Source: Pelagerythrobacter marinus
GTDB lineage: Bacteria; Pseudomonadota; Alphaproteobacteria; Sphingomonadales; Sphingomonadaceae
Assembly (NCBI RefSeq): GCF_009827515.1
Contig: NZ_WTYO01000001.1
Location: forward strand, 353,501-417,500
DNA: 64,000 nt
Direction: 5' to 3'
Part shown: positions 10,349-18,770 of the stretch, piece by piece
Layout: each line of letters starts with the position of its first letter
Numbering within the stretch: the stretch's first letter is position 1
Translations under genes and position numbers: made by a program
Notes under the pieces: model-generated
Databases searched by the model: none
The model's input: the letters and a program-made list of their open reading frames with translations, nothing else
Told to the model about the DNA's origin: nothing

Positions 10349-12637
10349 ATGTTCGACACGAAAACCGTATCGCTGGAGTGGGGCGGAAAGACCCTCACTC
10401 TGGAAACCGGGCGTATTGCCCGACAGGCCGATGGCGCCGTTCTGGCGACCTACGGCGAAACCGTGGTGCTTTGCGCCGTGACCGCCGCCAAGTCGGTCAA
10501 GGAAGGGCAGGATTTTTTCCCCCTTACCGTCCACTACCAGGAGAAGTTCTCTGCCGCGGGGCGCATCCCGGGCGGCTTCTTCAAGCGCGAGGCGCGCCCG
10601 ACCGAGAAGGAAACGCTGACCAGCCGCCTGATCGACCGGCCCGTCCGCCCGCTCTTCCCCGAAGGGTTCTACAACGAAATCAACGTCATCGCCCAGGTCC
10701 TCTCCTATGACGGCGAGACCGAGCCCGATATCGTCGCGATGATCGCCGCCTCGGCCGCGCTCACCATCTCGGGTGTGCCCTTCATGGGCCCGATCGGCGC
10801 CGCGCGCGTCGGCTTCCGCAATGGCGAGTACGAGCTGAACCCGAGCCAGGCCGCCGCGCTCGACGACGAAGGCCGCCTCGACCTGGTCGTCGCCGCGACG
10901 CAGGACGCGGTGATGATGGTCGAATCCGAGGCCAAGGAACTGACCGAGGACGAGATGCTCGGCGCGGTCATGTTCGCGCACGAGGAATCGAAGAAGGTCA
11001 TCGGCGCGATCATCGACCTGGCCGAACAGGCCGCCAAGGAACCGTGGGAACTGCCCGCCCGGGAAGACCACGGCGAGATGAAGGACGCGATCCGCGCCAT
11101 GATCGGCGACGACATCGCGAAAGCCTACAAGACGACGAGCAAGTCCGACCGTTCGGACATGCTCAATGCCGCGCGCGAGAAGGTCAAGGCGCACTACTCG
11201 TCGGACGAATTCGACGGGCAGCAGCTGATGACCGCGATCAAGCTGACCAAGAAGCTCGAGGCGGAAATCGTCCGCGGCGCGATCCTCAAGGAAGGCACCC
11301 GGATCGACGGCCGCAAGGTGGACCAGGTCCGCCCGATCGAGGCGACCGTCGGCCTCCTGCCGCGCACCCACGGTTCGGCGCTGTTCACCCGCGGCGAGAC
11401 GCAGGCGATCTGCACCACGACGCTGGGCACCAAGGACGCCGAGCAGATGATCGACGGGCTGGAAGGCCTTTCGTACAGCCACTTCATGCTGCACTACAAC
11501 TTCCCGCCCTATTCGGTGGGTGAAGTGGGCCGATTCGGCTTTACCGGCCGGCGCGAGATCGGCCACGGCAAGCTGGCCTGGCGCGCGCTGCACCCCGTCC
11601 TGCCCAAGCACGAGGACTTCCCCTACACGATCCGCGTGCTGTCGGACATCACCGAGTCCAACGGCTCCAGCTCGATGGCCACCGTCTGCGGCGGCTGCCT
11701 GGCGATGATGGACGCCGGCGTTCCGATCGAGCGCCCGGTTTCGGGCATCGCGATGGGCCTGATCCTCGAAGGCGACGACTTCGCCGTGCTCAGCGACATC
11801 CTGGGCGATGAGGATCACCTGGGCGACATGGACTTCAAGGTCGCCGGCTCCGAAGCGGGCATCACCTCGCTCCAGATGGACATCAAGATCGCCGGCATCA
11901 CGCAGGAGATCATGAAGACCGCGCTGGAGCAGGCCAAGGCCGGCCGCGCGCACATCCTGTCGGAGATGACGAAGGCGCTGGGCTCCGCCCGCACCGACGT
12001 GTCGAAGCACGCGCCGCGGATCGAGACGATGCAGATCGACAAGTCGAAGATCCGCGACGTCATCGGCACCGGCGGCAAGGTGATCCGCGAGATCGTGGCC
12101 GAAACCGGTGCCAAGGTGGACATCGACGACGAGGGCGTGATCAAGATCAGCTCTTCCAACCTCGACGAGATCGAGGCGGCGAAGAACTGGATCCTCGGCA
12201 TCGTCGAGGAGCCGGAAGTGGGCAAGATCTACACCGGCAAGGTCGTCAACATCGTCGATTTCGGCGCCTTCGTGAACTTCATGGGCGGCAAGGACGGCCT
12301 CGTCCACGTCTCCGAGATGAAGAACGAGCGGGTCGAGAAGCCGACCGACGTCGTGTCCGAAGGGCAGGAAGTGAAGGTCAAGGTCCTCGAGATCGACCAG
12401 CGCGGCAAGGTCCGCCTGTCGATGCGCGTGGTCGACCAGGAAACCGGCGAGGAGCTGGAGGACACCCGTCCGCCCCGCGAACCGCGCGGTGACCGGGGTG
12501 ATCGCGGTGGCCGTGGCGGTGACCGTCGCGGCGGCCGCGGCGGCGGCCGCGATCGCGGCCCGCGCCGCGACCGGGGCGGCGAAGGCGGCGGAGAGGGTGG
12601 CGGCGAGAGCCACGTCCCCGACTTCCTGAAGGACTGA
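10349..12637 (+). CDS. pnp: Polyribonucleotide nucleotidyltransferase (PNPase)
   Basis: 762 residues. PNPase is a trimeric phosphorolytic 3'-5' exoribonuclease. Two RNase PH-like domains flank an all-alpha domain, followed by KH ([19 protein letters not shown], near 570-620) and S1 ([20 protein letters not shown], near 625-690). The last 60 residues are an Arg/Gly/Asp tail with RGG-like repeats ending SHVPDFLKD; such tails often contact RNA or RNase E. A GAAGGA ribosome site precedes the ATG. A strong terminator follows. Confidence 0.97.
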   Translation: MFDTKTVSLEWGGKTLTLETGRIARQADGAVLATYGETVVLCAVTAAKSVKEGQDFFPLTVHYQEKFSAAGRIPGGFFKREARPTEKETLTSRLIDRPVRPLFPEGFYNEINVIAQVLSYDGETEPDIVAMIAASAALTISGVPFMGPIGAARVGFRNGEYELNPSQAAALDDEGRLDLVVAATQDAVMMVESEAKELTEDEMLGAVMFAHEESKKVIGAIIDLAEQAAKEPWELPAREDHGEMKDAIRAMIGDDIAKAYKTTSKSDRSDMLNAAREKVKAHYSSDEFDGQQLMTAIKLTKKLEAEIVRGAILKEGTRIDGRKVDQVRPIEATVGLLPRTHGSALFTRGETQAICTTTLGTKDAEQMIDGLEGLSYSHFMLHYNFPPYSVGEVGRFGFTGRREIGHGKLAWRALHPVLPKHEDFPYTIRVLSDITESNGSSSMATVCGGCLAMMDAGVPIERPVSGIAMGLILEGDDFAVLSDILGDEDHLGDMDFKVAGSEAGITSLQMDIKIAGITQEIMKTALEQAKAGRAHILSEMTKALGSARTDVSKHAPRIETMQIDKSKIRDVIGTGGKVIREIVAETGAKVDIDDEGVIKISSSNLDEIEAAKNWILGIVEEPEVGKIYTGKVVNIVDFGAFVNFMGGKDGLVHVSEMKNERVEKPTDVVSEGQEVKVKVLEIDQRGKVRLSMRVVDQETGEELEDTRPPREPRGDRGDRGGRGGDRRGGRGGGRDRGPRRDRGGEGGGEGGGESHVPDFLKD

Positions 12638-12689
12638 TCCCCGTCGCGCGGTTCCCTGCCTTGGGCACCGGGCGAAGACGGAAACGAGG

Positions 12690-12721
12690 AAAGGGGCCGC
12701 GAGACGATCGCGGCCCCTTTT
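12690..12721 (+). terminator. Intrinsic terminator after pnp
   Basis: AAAGGGGCCGCG (12690-12701) pairs perfectly with CGCGGCCCCTTT (12709-12720) around a 7-base loop, and a further T follows. A 12-bp stem with A/T flanks makes this the clearest intrinsic terminator in the window. Confidence 0.88.
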
Positions 12722-12743
12722 CGCCATTCATGGAGACTTGCCC

Positions 12744-13427
12744 ATGTTGCCCCGCGAGACACTTGCCACCGCGCGCATTCCCGGCGGCGACACGCTGACC
12801 CTGGTCGGCCACGGGCGCGATTTCGTCATCATGCTCGGCCGCGACGAGCTGATGGGAACGCGCATGCGCTATTCGGAGGAACAGCTCGCCTGCCTGACGC
12901 TGGAACAGGTCGCCGCGCCGGCCCCGCGCGTGCTGATCGGCGGCTATGGCATGGGCTTCACCTTCCGCGCTGCGCTCGCCGCGCTGCCCGCCGGCGGGCG
13001 CGTCGTCGTCGCGGAAGTCGTGCCGGAGATCCTCGACTGGGCGCGCGGGCCCCTGGCGGAGCTGACCGGTGATTGCCTGGACGATCCGCGCGGCGAAGTG
13101 GCGATCGCCGACGTCGCGGCCCTGGTGGACGACGCGGTGGACGGTACGACGGCCCGTTACGACGCGATCCTGCTCGACGTGGACAATGGCCCCGACGGCA
13201 TCGTGCGCGAGGGGAACGAGCGGCTCTATACCCGCACCGGCATTGCCCGTCTGCGCGATGCCCTGGCCCCGGGCGGGATGCTGGCCGTCTGGTCGGCCGC
13301 GCCCGATCACAAGTTCACGCGCCGCCTCAGGGACGCGGGCTTCGCGGTCGAGGAGCGGACCGTCCGCGCGCGGCCCAACAACAAGGGGCCGCGCCACACG
13401 ATCTGGTTCGCCCGGCGCCCCGGCTGA
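12744..13427 (+). CDS. Spermidine-synthase-like class I methyltransferase-fold protein
   Basis: 227 residues from the ATG at 12744; GGAG at 12732-12735 gives good spacing, while an in-frame TTG at 12738 is too close to it. A Rossmann nucleotide-binding region is visible: VLIGGYGMGFTFRAAL, then VVVAEVVPEILDW and YDAILLDVDNGPDG. This resembles the spermidine synthase/SAM-methyltransferase fold, but no decarboxylated-SAM partner genes (speD, speA) lie nearby and true spermidine synthase activity is not supported. It is separated from pnp by a terminator, so it has its own promoter. Confidence 0.7.
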   Translation: MLPRETLATARIPGGDTLTLVGHGRDFVIMLGRDELMGTRMRYSEEQLACLTLEQVAAPAPRVLIGGYGMGFTFRAALAALPAGGRVVVAEVVPEILDWARGPLAELTGDCLDDPRGEVAIADVAALVDDAVDGTTARYDAILLDVDNGPDGIVREGNERLYTRTGIARLRDALAPGGMLAVWSAAPDHKFTRRLRDAGFAVEERTVRARPNNKGPRHTIWFARRPG

Positions 13428-13440
13428 CGGCCCCGGCCGA

Positions 13441-13965
13441 TCAGCCCGCGGCCAGCCGCATCCGGCCGAGGAAGTCGCGCTTGCCCACTTCGACCCCCTT
13501 CATCCGCAGGATGTCGTAAGCTGTCGCGGCGTGGAAATAGAAGTTCGGCTGGCTGAAGCTCAGCAGGAAATCCTCCGCGGTGAAATCGAGGGCGAAGTCG
13601 CGGATCTCGAACCGCATCGGGCGCCCGATCCATTCCTCCATCTCGGGCTCGCCGACCGCTTCCAGCGCGGCGAGAGCGCCGTCCAGCATGTCGCGCAACC
13701 CGTCGAAGCTGTCGGGCGGCGTCGTCATGTCGGGGCTGAACAGGCCCGCGCGCACGCCGTCGATCGCGCCCTTCGTGTGCACGGCGACGCTCTTCACCTG
13801 GTAATCGAAGGCGAGCATGTCCTCGATCAGGCGCCCGCCGATCACTTCGCCGTGGCTGCACCCCTTCTCGCCGCACCAGGCCTCCGCCTTGTCGACGAGC
13901 CCCCTGGCGGTGCCGAGCATCTGCAGGGCGCTGGGGACGAAGGCGGCGTGAAGCGAAAGCGGCAT
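13441..13965 (-). CDS. DUF1993 family protein
   Basis: 174 residues. The pattern MPLSLHAAFVPSALQMLGTA, GRLIEDMLAFDYQVKSVAVHTKGA, and FSQPNFYFHAATAYDILRMKGV near the end matches DUF1993, a four-helix DinB-like family of unknown function. No catalytic assignment is possible. It is convergent with the methyltransferase-like gene and has its own upstream region. Confidence 0.82.
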   Translation of the reverse strand: MPLSLHAAFVPSALQMLGTARGLVDKAEAWCGEKGCSHGEVIGGRLIEDMLAFDYQVKSVAVHTKGAIDGVRAGLFSPDMTTPPDSFDGLRDMLDGALAALEAVGEPEMEEWIGRPMRFEIRDFALDFTAEDFLLSFSQPNFYFHAATAYDILRMKGVEVGKRDFLGRMRLAAG

Positions 13966-14034
13966 CGGTTATTCTCCCGTATGGCTGGTCCGGGGCCATG
14001 ATCTAGTCGCTCCCCGCGCCCCCCGCCACCCATG

Positions 14035-14670
14035 TCACGCGAGCGGGAGGACCGCGCCGGCCAGCCGCTCCACCTCGCGCTCCTCGTGGCTCACCAGCAC
14101 GGCTGGCACGGTGACCCGGGCCACGATGCGCTCGATCATCGCCATCGTCCGCTCTGCCCGCGCGGGATCGAGCGACGCCAGCGGCTCGTCGAGCAGGAGG
14201 AAGGCCGGGCGCGACAGGATCGCGCGGCCGATCGCGACGCGCCGCGCCTCGCCGCCGGAAAGAGTCGCCGGCCGGCGATCGAGCAACGGGCCGAGGTCCA
14301 GCAGGCGCGCGACTTCCCCGAACCCCGGCCAGTCGGCGGGCAGGGCGGGCGCCCTCCGGCCGCCCGGCACGCCATAGGCCAGGTTGCGCCGCACGGTGAG
14401 GTGGGGGAAGAGCCGCATGTCCTGGAAGACATAGCCCGCGCGGCGTCCCTCGGGCGGCAGGTCGATACCGGCCCCGGCGTCGAAGATCGCGCGACTCCCG
14501 ATCGCGGCGCGCCCGGCCAGCGGCCGCCGCAGCCCGGCGAGGCAGTCGAGCAGCGAGGTCTTCCCCGCGCCGGAAGGGCCGGTGACCGCGAGGATGCGGG
14601 CCGGCGTCGCGATCGTCACCTCGCGTTCGCGCTCGCCCGCGCGATAGGTCAGCGCGAGGTCAAACGACAT
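14035..14670 (-). CDS. modC: Molybdate ABC transporter ATP-binding protein, short form
   Basis: 211 residues. Walker A GPSGAGKTS near 31-39, signature LSGGEARRVAIGRA, Walker B LLLDEPLASLD and the switch His in LVSHEE are intact. It powers molybdate uptake with ModA and ModB. Typical ModC is about 350 residues and ends in a molybdate-binding MOP/TOBE domain; this one stops after the ATPase domain, so that regulatory part is missing. The stop is clean and the frame undisturbed. Its start overlaps the end of modB by 11 bases. Confidence 0.85.
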   Translation of the reverse strand: MSFDLALTYRAGEREREVTIATPARILAVTGPSGAGKTSLLDCLAGLRRPLAGRAAIGSRAIFDAGAGIDLPPEGRRAGYVFQDMRLFPHLTVRRNLAYGVPGGRRAPALPADWPGFGEVARLLDLGPLLDRRPATLSGGEARRVAIGRAILSRPAFLLLDEPLASLDPARAERTMAMIERIVARVTVPAVLVSHEEREVERLAGAVLPLA

Positions 14671-15352
14671 GGGCCTGCCTTCCGGCTGCCCGGCGCACGA
14701 GCCATTCGCTGGCCATCAGCGCCGCGAGCGAGAGCAGCACCGCGATCAGCGCCAGGCGGGTGACCGCGGCTTCCCCGCCCGGGGTCTGCAACAGGGTATA
14801 GATCGCCAGCGGCAGGGTGCGCGTTTCGCCCGGAATGTTCGCGGCAAACGTGATCGTCGCGCCGAATTCCCCCACCGAACGGGCAAAGCCGAGCACGAGC
14901 CCGGCGAGGATCCCCGGCAGGCTGAGCGGCAGGGTGATCGTGCGGAAGGCGCGCCAGCGGCTCGCCCCCAAGGTGCGCGCGGCGGCGACCAGGCGGCGGT
15001 CCACCGCCTCGATCGACAGGCGCATTGCGCGCACCATCAGCGGCAGGGCCATGACGCCCGCCGCCAGCGCGGCCCCGGTCCAGTGGAAGGCGAGCGAGAG
15101 GCCGAAGGCGCGGTCCAGCAGGGCGCCGACCGGCCCGTTGCGCCCGAAGGCCAGCAGCAGCAGCCAGCCGGTGACCACCGGCGGGATGACGAGCGGCAGG
15201 TGAACCAGCGCGTCGAGCAGCACCTTGCCGGGGAACCGTCGCCGCGCGAGCAGCCAGGCGAGGGCATAGGCCAGCGGCAGCGTGGCCGCCATCGCCACCA
15301 GGCTGACACGCAGCGACAGGCCGATCACCTCCCATTCCGCGGGCGAGAGCAT
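14660..15352 (-). CDS. modB: Molybdate ABC transporter permease ModB
   Basis: 230 residues with five to six membrane helices. The permease signature for contact with the ATPase is visible as AAARTLGASRWRAFRTITLPLSLPGILAG (EAA loop), and FARSVGEFGATITFAANIPGETRTLPLAIY is typical of ModB. It forms the channel for molybdate crossing the inner membrane. It follows modA with a 3-base gap and overlaps modC. Confidence 0.92.
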   Translation of the reverse strand: MLSPAEWEVIGLSLRVSLVAMAATLPLAYALAWLLARRRFPGKVLLDALVHLPLVIPPVVTGWLLLLAFGRNGPVGALLDRAFGLSLAFHWTGAALAAGVMALPLMVRAMRLSIEAVDRRLVAAARTLGASRWRAFRTITLPLSLPGILAGLVLGFARSVGEFGATITFAANIPGETRTLPLAIYTLLQTPGGEAAVTRLALIAVLLSLAALMASEWLVRRAAGRQAHVV

Positions 15353-15355
15353 GGC

Positions 15356-16132
15356 TCAGTCCTCACCCGGGAGCGGGGCGAAGCCGTGGCGCAGGAACAC
15401 CTGCCGCGCCGCGGGCGACACCAAATGATCGAGGAACGGCCCGGCATCGGGATGCCCAGCGCGCGCGAGGACCGCGGCCGGATAGCGGATCGGGGGATGG
15501 GCGCCGGACGGCACCCGCGCGGCCGCGCGGACCTTGCGCGAGGCGGCGGCATCGCTGGCATAGACGATCGCCGCGTCGACTTCGCCCCGTTCGGCCAGCG
15601 CCAGCGCCGCCCGGACATTGTCGGTTGCGATCGCGCGGGGCGCGGTCGCGGTCCACAGGCCCAGCGTCTCCAGCGCGGCGCGGGCATAGCGGCCGGCGGG
15701 CACGGCCTGCGGATCGCCGATCGCGACGCTCCCCTGGCCGAGCGCCCCGGCGACCGACATGCCCGCGGCGCCATCGCGCGCGACGTCGGCAGGTGGCCGC
15801 CTGCCCGGATGAACGACGACGAGCGTGTTGGAGGCCAGGTCGCGCGGTTCGTCCGCGCCCAGGTGCCCGCCGCGGCGCAAGTGATCGATCCATGCGCCGT
15901 CGGCGAGGACGACGATATCGGCCGGCGCGCCGGCTTCTACCTGGCGGGCGATGGCATGGGACCCGGCATAGGACAGGACGGGCTGCGGATGGCCCGCCGC
16001 CGCCCATTGCGCGGCCACTTCGTCGAGCGCGCCCTGCAGGCTGGCCGCGGCGAGCACGACCGGGCCGCGTTCCTGCGGCGGCGCGCAGGCGGCCAGCAGC
16101 AAGGCGAGCAGCGAGGCGGCAAGCCGGGCCAT
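15356..16132 (-). CDS. modA: Molybdate ABC transporter substrate-binding lipoprotein ModA
   Basis: 258 residues. The signal ends in a lipobox, LLAAC, with Cys16, so the protein is probably anchored to the membrane. ModA features: PVVLAAASLQGALDEVAAQW at the mature start, DIVVLADGAWIDHL, and GDPQAVPAGRYARAALETLG. It binds molybdate or tungstate in the periplasm and delivers it to ModBC. It is the first gene of a modABC operon; no ModE site was recognised upstream. Confidence 0.9.
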   Translation of the reverse strand: MARLAASLLALLLAACAPPQERGPVVLAAASLQGALDEVAAQWAAAGHPQPVLSYAGSHAIARQVEAGAPADIVVLADGAWIDHLRRGGHLGADEPRDLASNTLVVVHPGRRPPADVARDGAAGMSVAGALGQGSVAIGDPQAVPAGRYARAALETLGLWTATAPRAIATDNVRAALALAERGEVDAAIVYASDAAASRKVRAAARVPSGAHPPIRYPAAVLARAGHPDAGPFLDHLVSPAARQVFLRHGFAPLPGED

Positions 16133-16189
16133 CCGCGCCGCGCCCGTCAGCCCGTCACGCGGCGCGCGTCCACGGCCTGCCCGCGAACG

Positions 16190-16870
16190 TCAGCGGACCC
16201 GCGGGCCGCCGAAGGGCAGCGGGGGCGGGGGACGGCGCGCGCCCCGGGGCAACTGCGCCTGGTAGGCGCGACCGCAATGTTCGACGCAATAGGGGAAGCC
16301 GGGGTTCACCGGCTCTCCGCAGAAATGGAAATCGGGCTCCCCCGGGTGGCCCATCGGCCAGCGGCAGACCTTGTCGCTGAGATCGAGCAGGCTGGTCTTG
16401 TCGGCGATCTCCGGGCTCGGCTTGGCCGGCACCAGGCGGCGCGGCGGGGCCGGCGGGATCGGCGCCTGCTGGTCGCCCGGCCCCTGGCGCAGGAAGCCGC
16501 CCGGGCCGACGGAGACGATCTTGGGCAAGTCCGTCCCCGTGTGCGGCAGGGGCTGCGACGCGTTGCCGCCCTGTCCGGCGGGCGCGGCGCGCGGCGCGGG
16601 TGCCGGCTTGGGCGCATCGGCCGCCTTGGCGGCCGGGCGCGGCGCGGCGGGGGCCTTCTTCGGCGCAGCCTTGGCGGCAGGCGCCTTGTCGGCTTTCTTC
16701 GGTTCGTTGGCTTTCACCGGGGAGGGGCGCGATTTCAGCCCCAGGCGGTGCGCCTTGCCGATCACGGCGTTGCGGCTCACGCCGCCGAGTTCGTCGGCGA
16801 TCTGGCTGGCAGTGGCGCCGCCTTCCCACATCTTCTTCAGCGTGGCGATCCGTTCGTCGGTCCAGCTCAT
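16190..16870 (-). CDS. gcrA: GcrA family cell-cycle regulator
   Basis: 226 residues from the ATG at 16870. The first 45 residues match GcrA almost exactly: MSWTDERIATLKKMWEGGATASQIADELGG, then SRNAVIGKAHRLGL, a helix-turn-helix. In Caulobacter this domain recognises CcrM-methylated GANTC and recruits sigma70. The middle is a long Ala/Pro/Lys linker. The C-terminal domain (CRWPMGHP..FHFCG.....PYCVEHCGRAY) has spaced Cys and His residues and in Caulobacter binds sigma region 2. The frame is open upstream of 16870, but the added residues do not look like GcrA. GcrA marks the organism as alphaproteobacterial. Confidence 0.92.
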   Translation of the reverse strand: MSWTDERIATLKKMWEGGATASQIADELGGVSRNAVIGKAHRLGLKSRPSPVKANEPKKADKAPAAKAAPKKAPAAPRPAAKAADAPKPAPAPRAAPAGQGGNASQPLPHTGTDLPKIVSVGPGGFLRQGPGDQQAPIPPAPPRRLVPAKPSPEIADKTSLLDLSDKVCRWPMGHPGEPDFHFCGEPVNPGFPYCVEHCGRAYQAQLPRGARRPPPPLPFGGPRVR

Positions 16871-16943
16871 TCGAATTCCATTCGCAACAAATTCCATGGG
16901 GCGCGGCTTGCCAGCGGAAGCCACGAGCACTAGTCGGCCCAAA

Positions 16944-17846
16944 ATGGCCGATCAAGCCCGCACACCCGCCAGTTCGCCCGACGATGGGGGCATTTCCTTC
17001 GTGGAGGAAAATGCCGGCGAAGCTCGCCGGTTTCCGCCTCGCGGAGTGCCCGTGTTCGACGGGATCAACCGCATCGGACTGTGGAGCCTCTATATGAAGG
17101 AGGTTCGCCGATTTCTCAAGGTCCAGACGCAAACGGTCTGGGCCCCGGCGGTCACCACGCTCCTGTTCCTCGTCATCTTCAGCGTCGCGCTCGGCCGTTC
17201 GGGCCGCGAAGTCCTGGGCGTGCCCTTCGCGACCTTCGTCGCGCCGGGCCTGATCGTGATGGGCATGATGCAGAACGCCTTCGCCAATGCCAGCTTCACC
17301 CTGCTGGGCGGCAAGATCCAGGGCACGATCATCGATCTGCTCATGCCGCCCCTGTCGGAAGGGGAACTGATGGCCGGCATCGTCGGCGCGGCCGTGACCC
17401 GCGCGGTCATGGTCGGCGGTGCCGTGGCCCTGGCCATGGCGTTCTACCCCGGCGTCAGCCTGGCGGTGGAGCACGCCTGGGCCGTGGTCTGGTTCGGCCT
17501 GATGGGGGCGGCGATGCTGGCCCTGATGGGGCTGCTGACCTCGATCTGGGCGGAAAAGTTCGATCACAACGCCGCGATCACCAATTTCGTGGTCGCGCCG
17601 CTCGCCCTGCTTTCGGGCACGTTCTACGTGATCGACAATCTCGCCCCCGTATTCCAGGCGGTCAGCCGGGCCAACCCGTTCTTCTACGTGATTTCGGGCT
17701 TTCGCTACGGCTTTTTGGGGGAAAGCGACATCGGCAACAGCGACGCGGCCATCGTGCAGAGCGCGATCGGCCTTGGCCTGCTCAACCTCGCGCTGGCCTA
17801 TTTCTGCTACCGCGTGCTGCGCTCGGGCTGGAAGCTGAAGGACTGA
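16944..17846 (+). CDS. ABC-2 type transporter permease
   Basis: 300 residues from the ATG at 16944. The frame is open far upstream, but that region is the antisense of gcrA. After a 35-residue polar N-terminus the protein has six membrane segments of the ABC2_membrane family: WAPAVTTLLFLVIFSVALG, a loop with GGKIQGTIIDLLMPPLSEGEL, and a C-terminal RANPFFYVISGFRYGFLG typical of drug/polysaccharide exporters. No ATPase gene is adjacent, so the partner is elsewhere. A start nearer residue 36 (GTG about 17050) is possible. The gene is divergent from gcrA across 73 bases. Confidence 0.82.
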   Translation: MADQARTPASSPDDGGISFVEENAGEARRFPPRGVPVFDGINRIGLWSLYMKEVRRFLKVQTQTVWAPAVTTLLFLVIFSVALGRSGREVLGVPFATFVAPGLIVMGMMQNAFANASFTLLGGKIQGTIIDLLMPPLSEGELMAGIVGAAVTRAVMVGGAVALAMAFYPGVSLAVEHAWAVVWFGLMGAAMLALMGLLTSIWAEKFDHNAAITNFVVAPLALLSGTFYVIDNLAPVFQAVSRANPFFYVISGFRYGFLGESDIGNSDAAIVQSAIGLGLLNLALAYFCYRVLRSGWKLKD

Positions 17847-17871
17847 CCGCGCCGGTTTCGCGCGCGCGGTC
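17845..17871. terminator. Possible terminator hairpin between convergent permease and hspQ genes
   Basis: GACCGCGC (17845-17852) and GCGCGGTC (17864-17871) are exact inverted repeats around an 11-base loop, straddling the permease stop. No T tract is present. Confidence 0.35.
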
Positions 17872-17882
17872 GGGCCCGCCGA

Positions 17883-18263
17883 TCAGTGCGTCAGCGAACG
17901 CCGCATCTTGTAGCGGCCATTGCGGAAATCCTCGAACAGTTCGGTGACGTTCGGATGGTCCACCGGGCCGCCCTGCGCGTCGGGCAGCAGGTTCTGCTGG
18001 CTGACATAGGCGACGTAGGACGAATCCTCGTTCTCGGCGAGGAGGTGATAGAACGGCTGGTCGCGCCGCGGCCGGATATCCTCGGGGATGGCCTCGTACC
18101 ATTCCTCGCTGTTGGAAAAGACCGGGTCGACATCGAACACGACGCCGCGGAAATCGAACATGCGGTGGCGCACGACGTCGCCGATGCCGAAACGGGCACG
18201 GGCATGTCGCGGCATTTCGATAAAACGGCCCGCCTGGGCGGAAAAGAACTGCGAACGTTCCAT
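17883..18263 (-). CDS. hspQ: HspQ-type heat shock/hemimethylated-DNA-binding domain protein
   Basis: 126 residues from the ATG at 18263 (110 from the alternative ATG at 18215). The core ARFGIGDVVRHRMFDFRGVVFDVDP, then SEEWYEAIPE, DQPFYHLLAEN and SYVAYVSQQNLL is the HspQ/YccV domain. In enterics HspQ enhances Lon proteolysis and is heat-inducible. The longer start gives the MERSQFFS N-terminus often seen in sphingomonads. However, a promoter-like pair just upstream would put the transcript start within a few bases of it, so leaderless translation or the shorter start cannot be excluded. Neither start has a good ribosome site. Confidence 0.85.
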   Translation of the reverse strand: MERSQFFSAQAGRFIEMPRHARARFGIGDVVRHRMFDFRGVVFDVDPVFSNSEEWYEAIPEDIRPRRDQPFYHLLAENEDSSYVAYVSQQNLLPDAQGGPVDHPNVTELFEDFRNGRYKMRRSLTH

Positions 18264-18273
18264 TGCGCCGGGA

Positions 18274-18301
18274 AATATAGGATTTCGCTTCGGCGAAACA
18301 A
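18274..18301 (-). promoter_or_regulatory. Candidate sigma70-type promoter of hspQ
   Basis: On the minus strand TTGTTT (18301-18296) and TATATT (18279-18274) are separated by 16 bases. An embedded hairpin, TTTCGC-TTCG-GCGAAA (18283-18298), overlaps the spacer. Confidence 0.35.
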
Positions 18302-18424
18302 GCATGCCCGGCGCGCCATCCCCCGCCATCTTCCAACTTGGGGCTTGGCAAGCCATGGCCGCTCCGCTAACCGGCGCGCTCCCGACGCGGCCGGAGGCCC
18401 TGCCTCCACAGCGCATTCTCGTGC

Positions 18425-18514
<90 letters not shown>

Positions 18515-18770
18515 CCGCGCCTTTTCCTCGCGATCCGGTGATCTTCGAAAAATTGGCTCGCCTGCGCCCACTCGATCTCGGCGCAAAGCATCTGTCGCTC
18601 GGGGCGTTGCCAGGCGGGGGAACCTGCATGAGCGACCTTCGGCACGTGAACGGACGGTCCTCTCCCGCGCCGGAATGCGTCCGAGTGAAGGGCGGGTTTG
18701 CCGGTTCGGCCGAGAACCGGCCAGCGCGCGGGCGGTATTTCCCGCCGTCAGGCCGTGCGGCAAAAAGCTC

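Noticed and set aside
10058-12727. An 889-codon minus-strand frame opposite pnp
   Set aside because: PNPase on the plus strand is certain, and the antisense product is low-complexity Arg/Asp/His sequence without family similarity.
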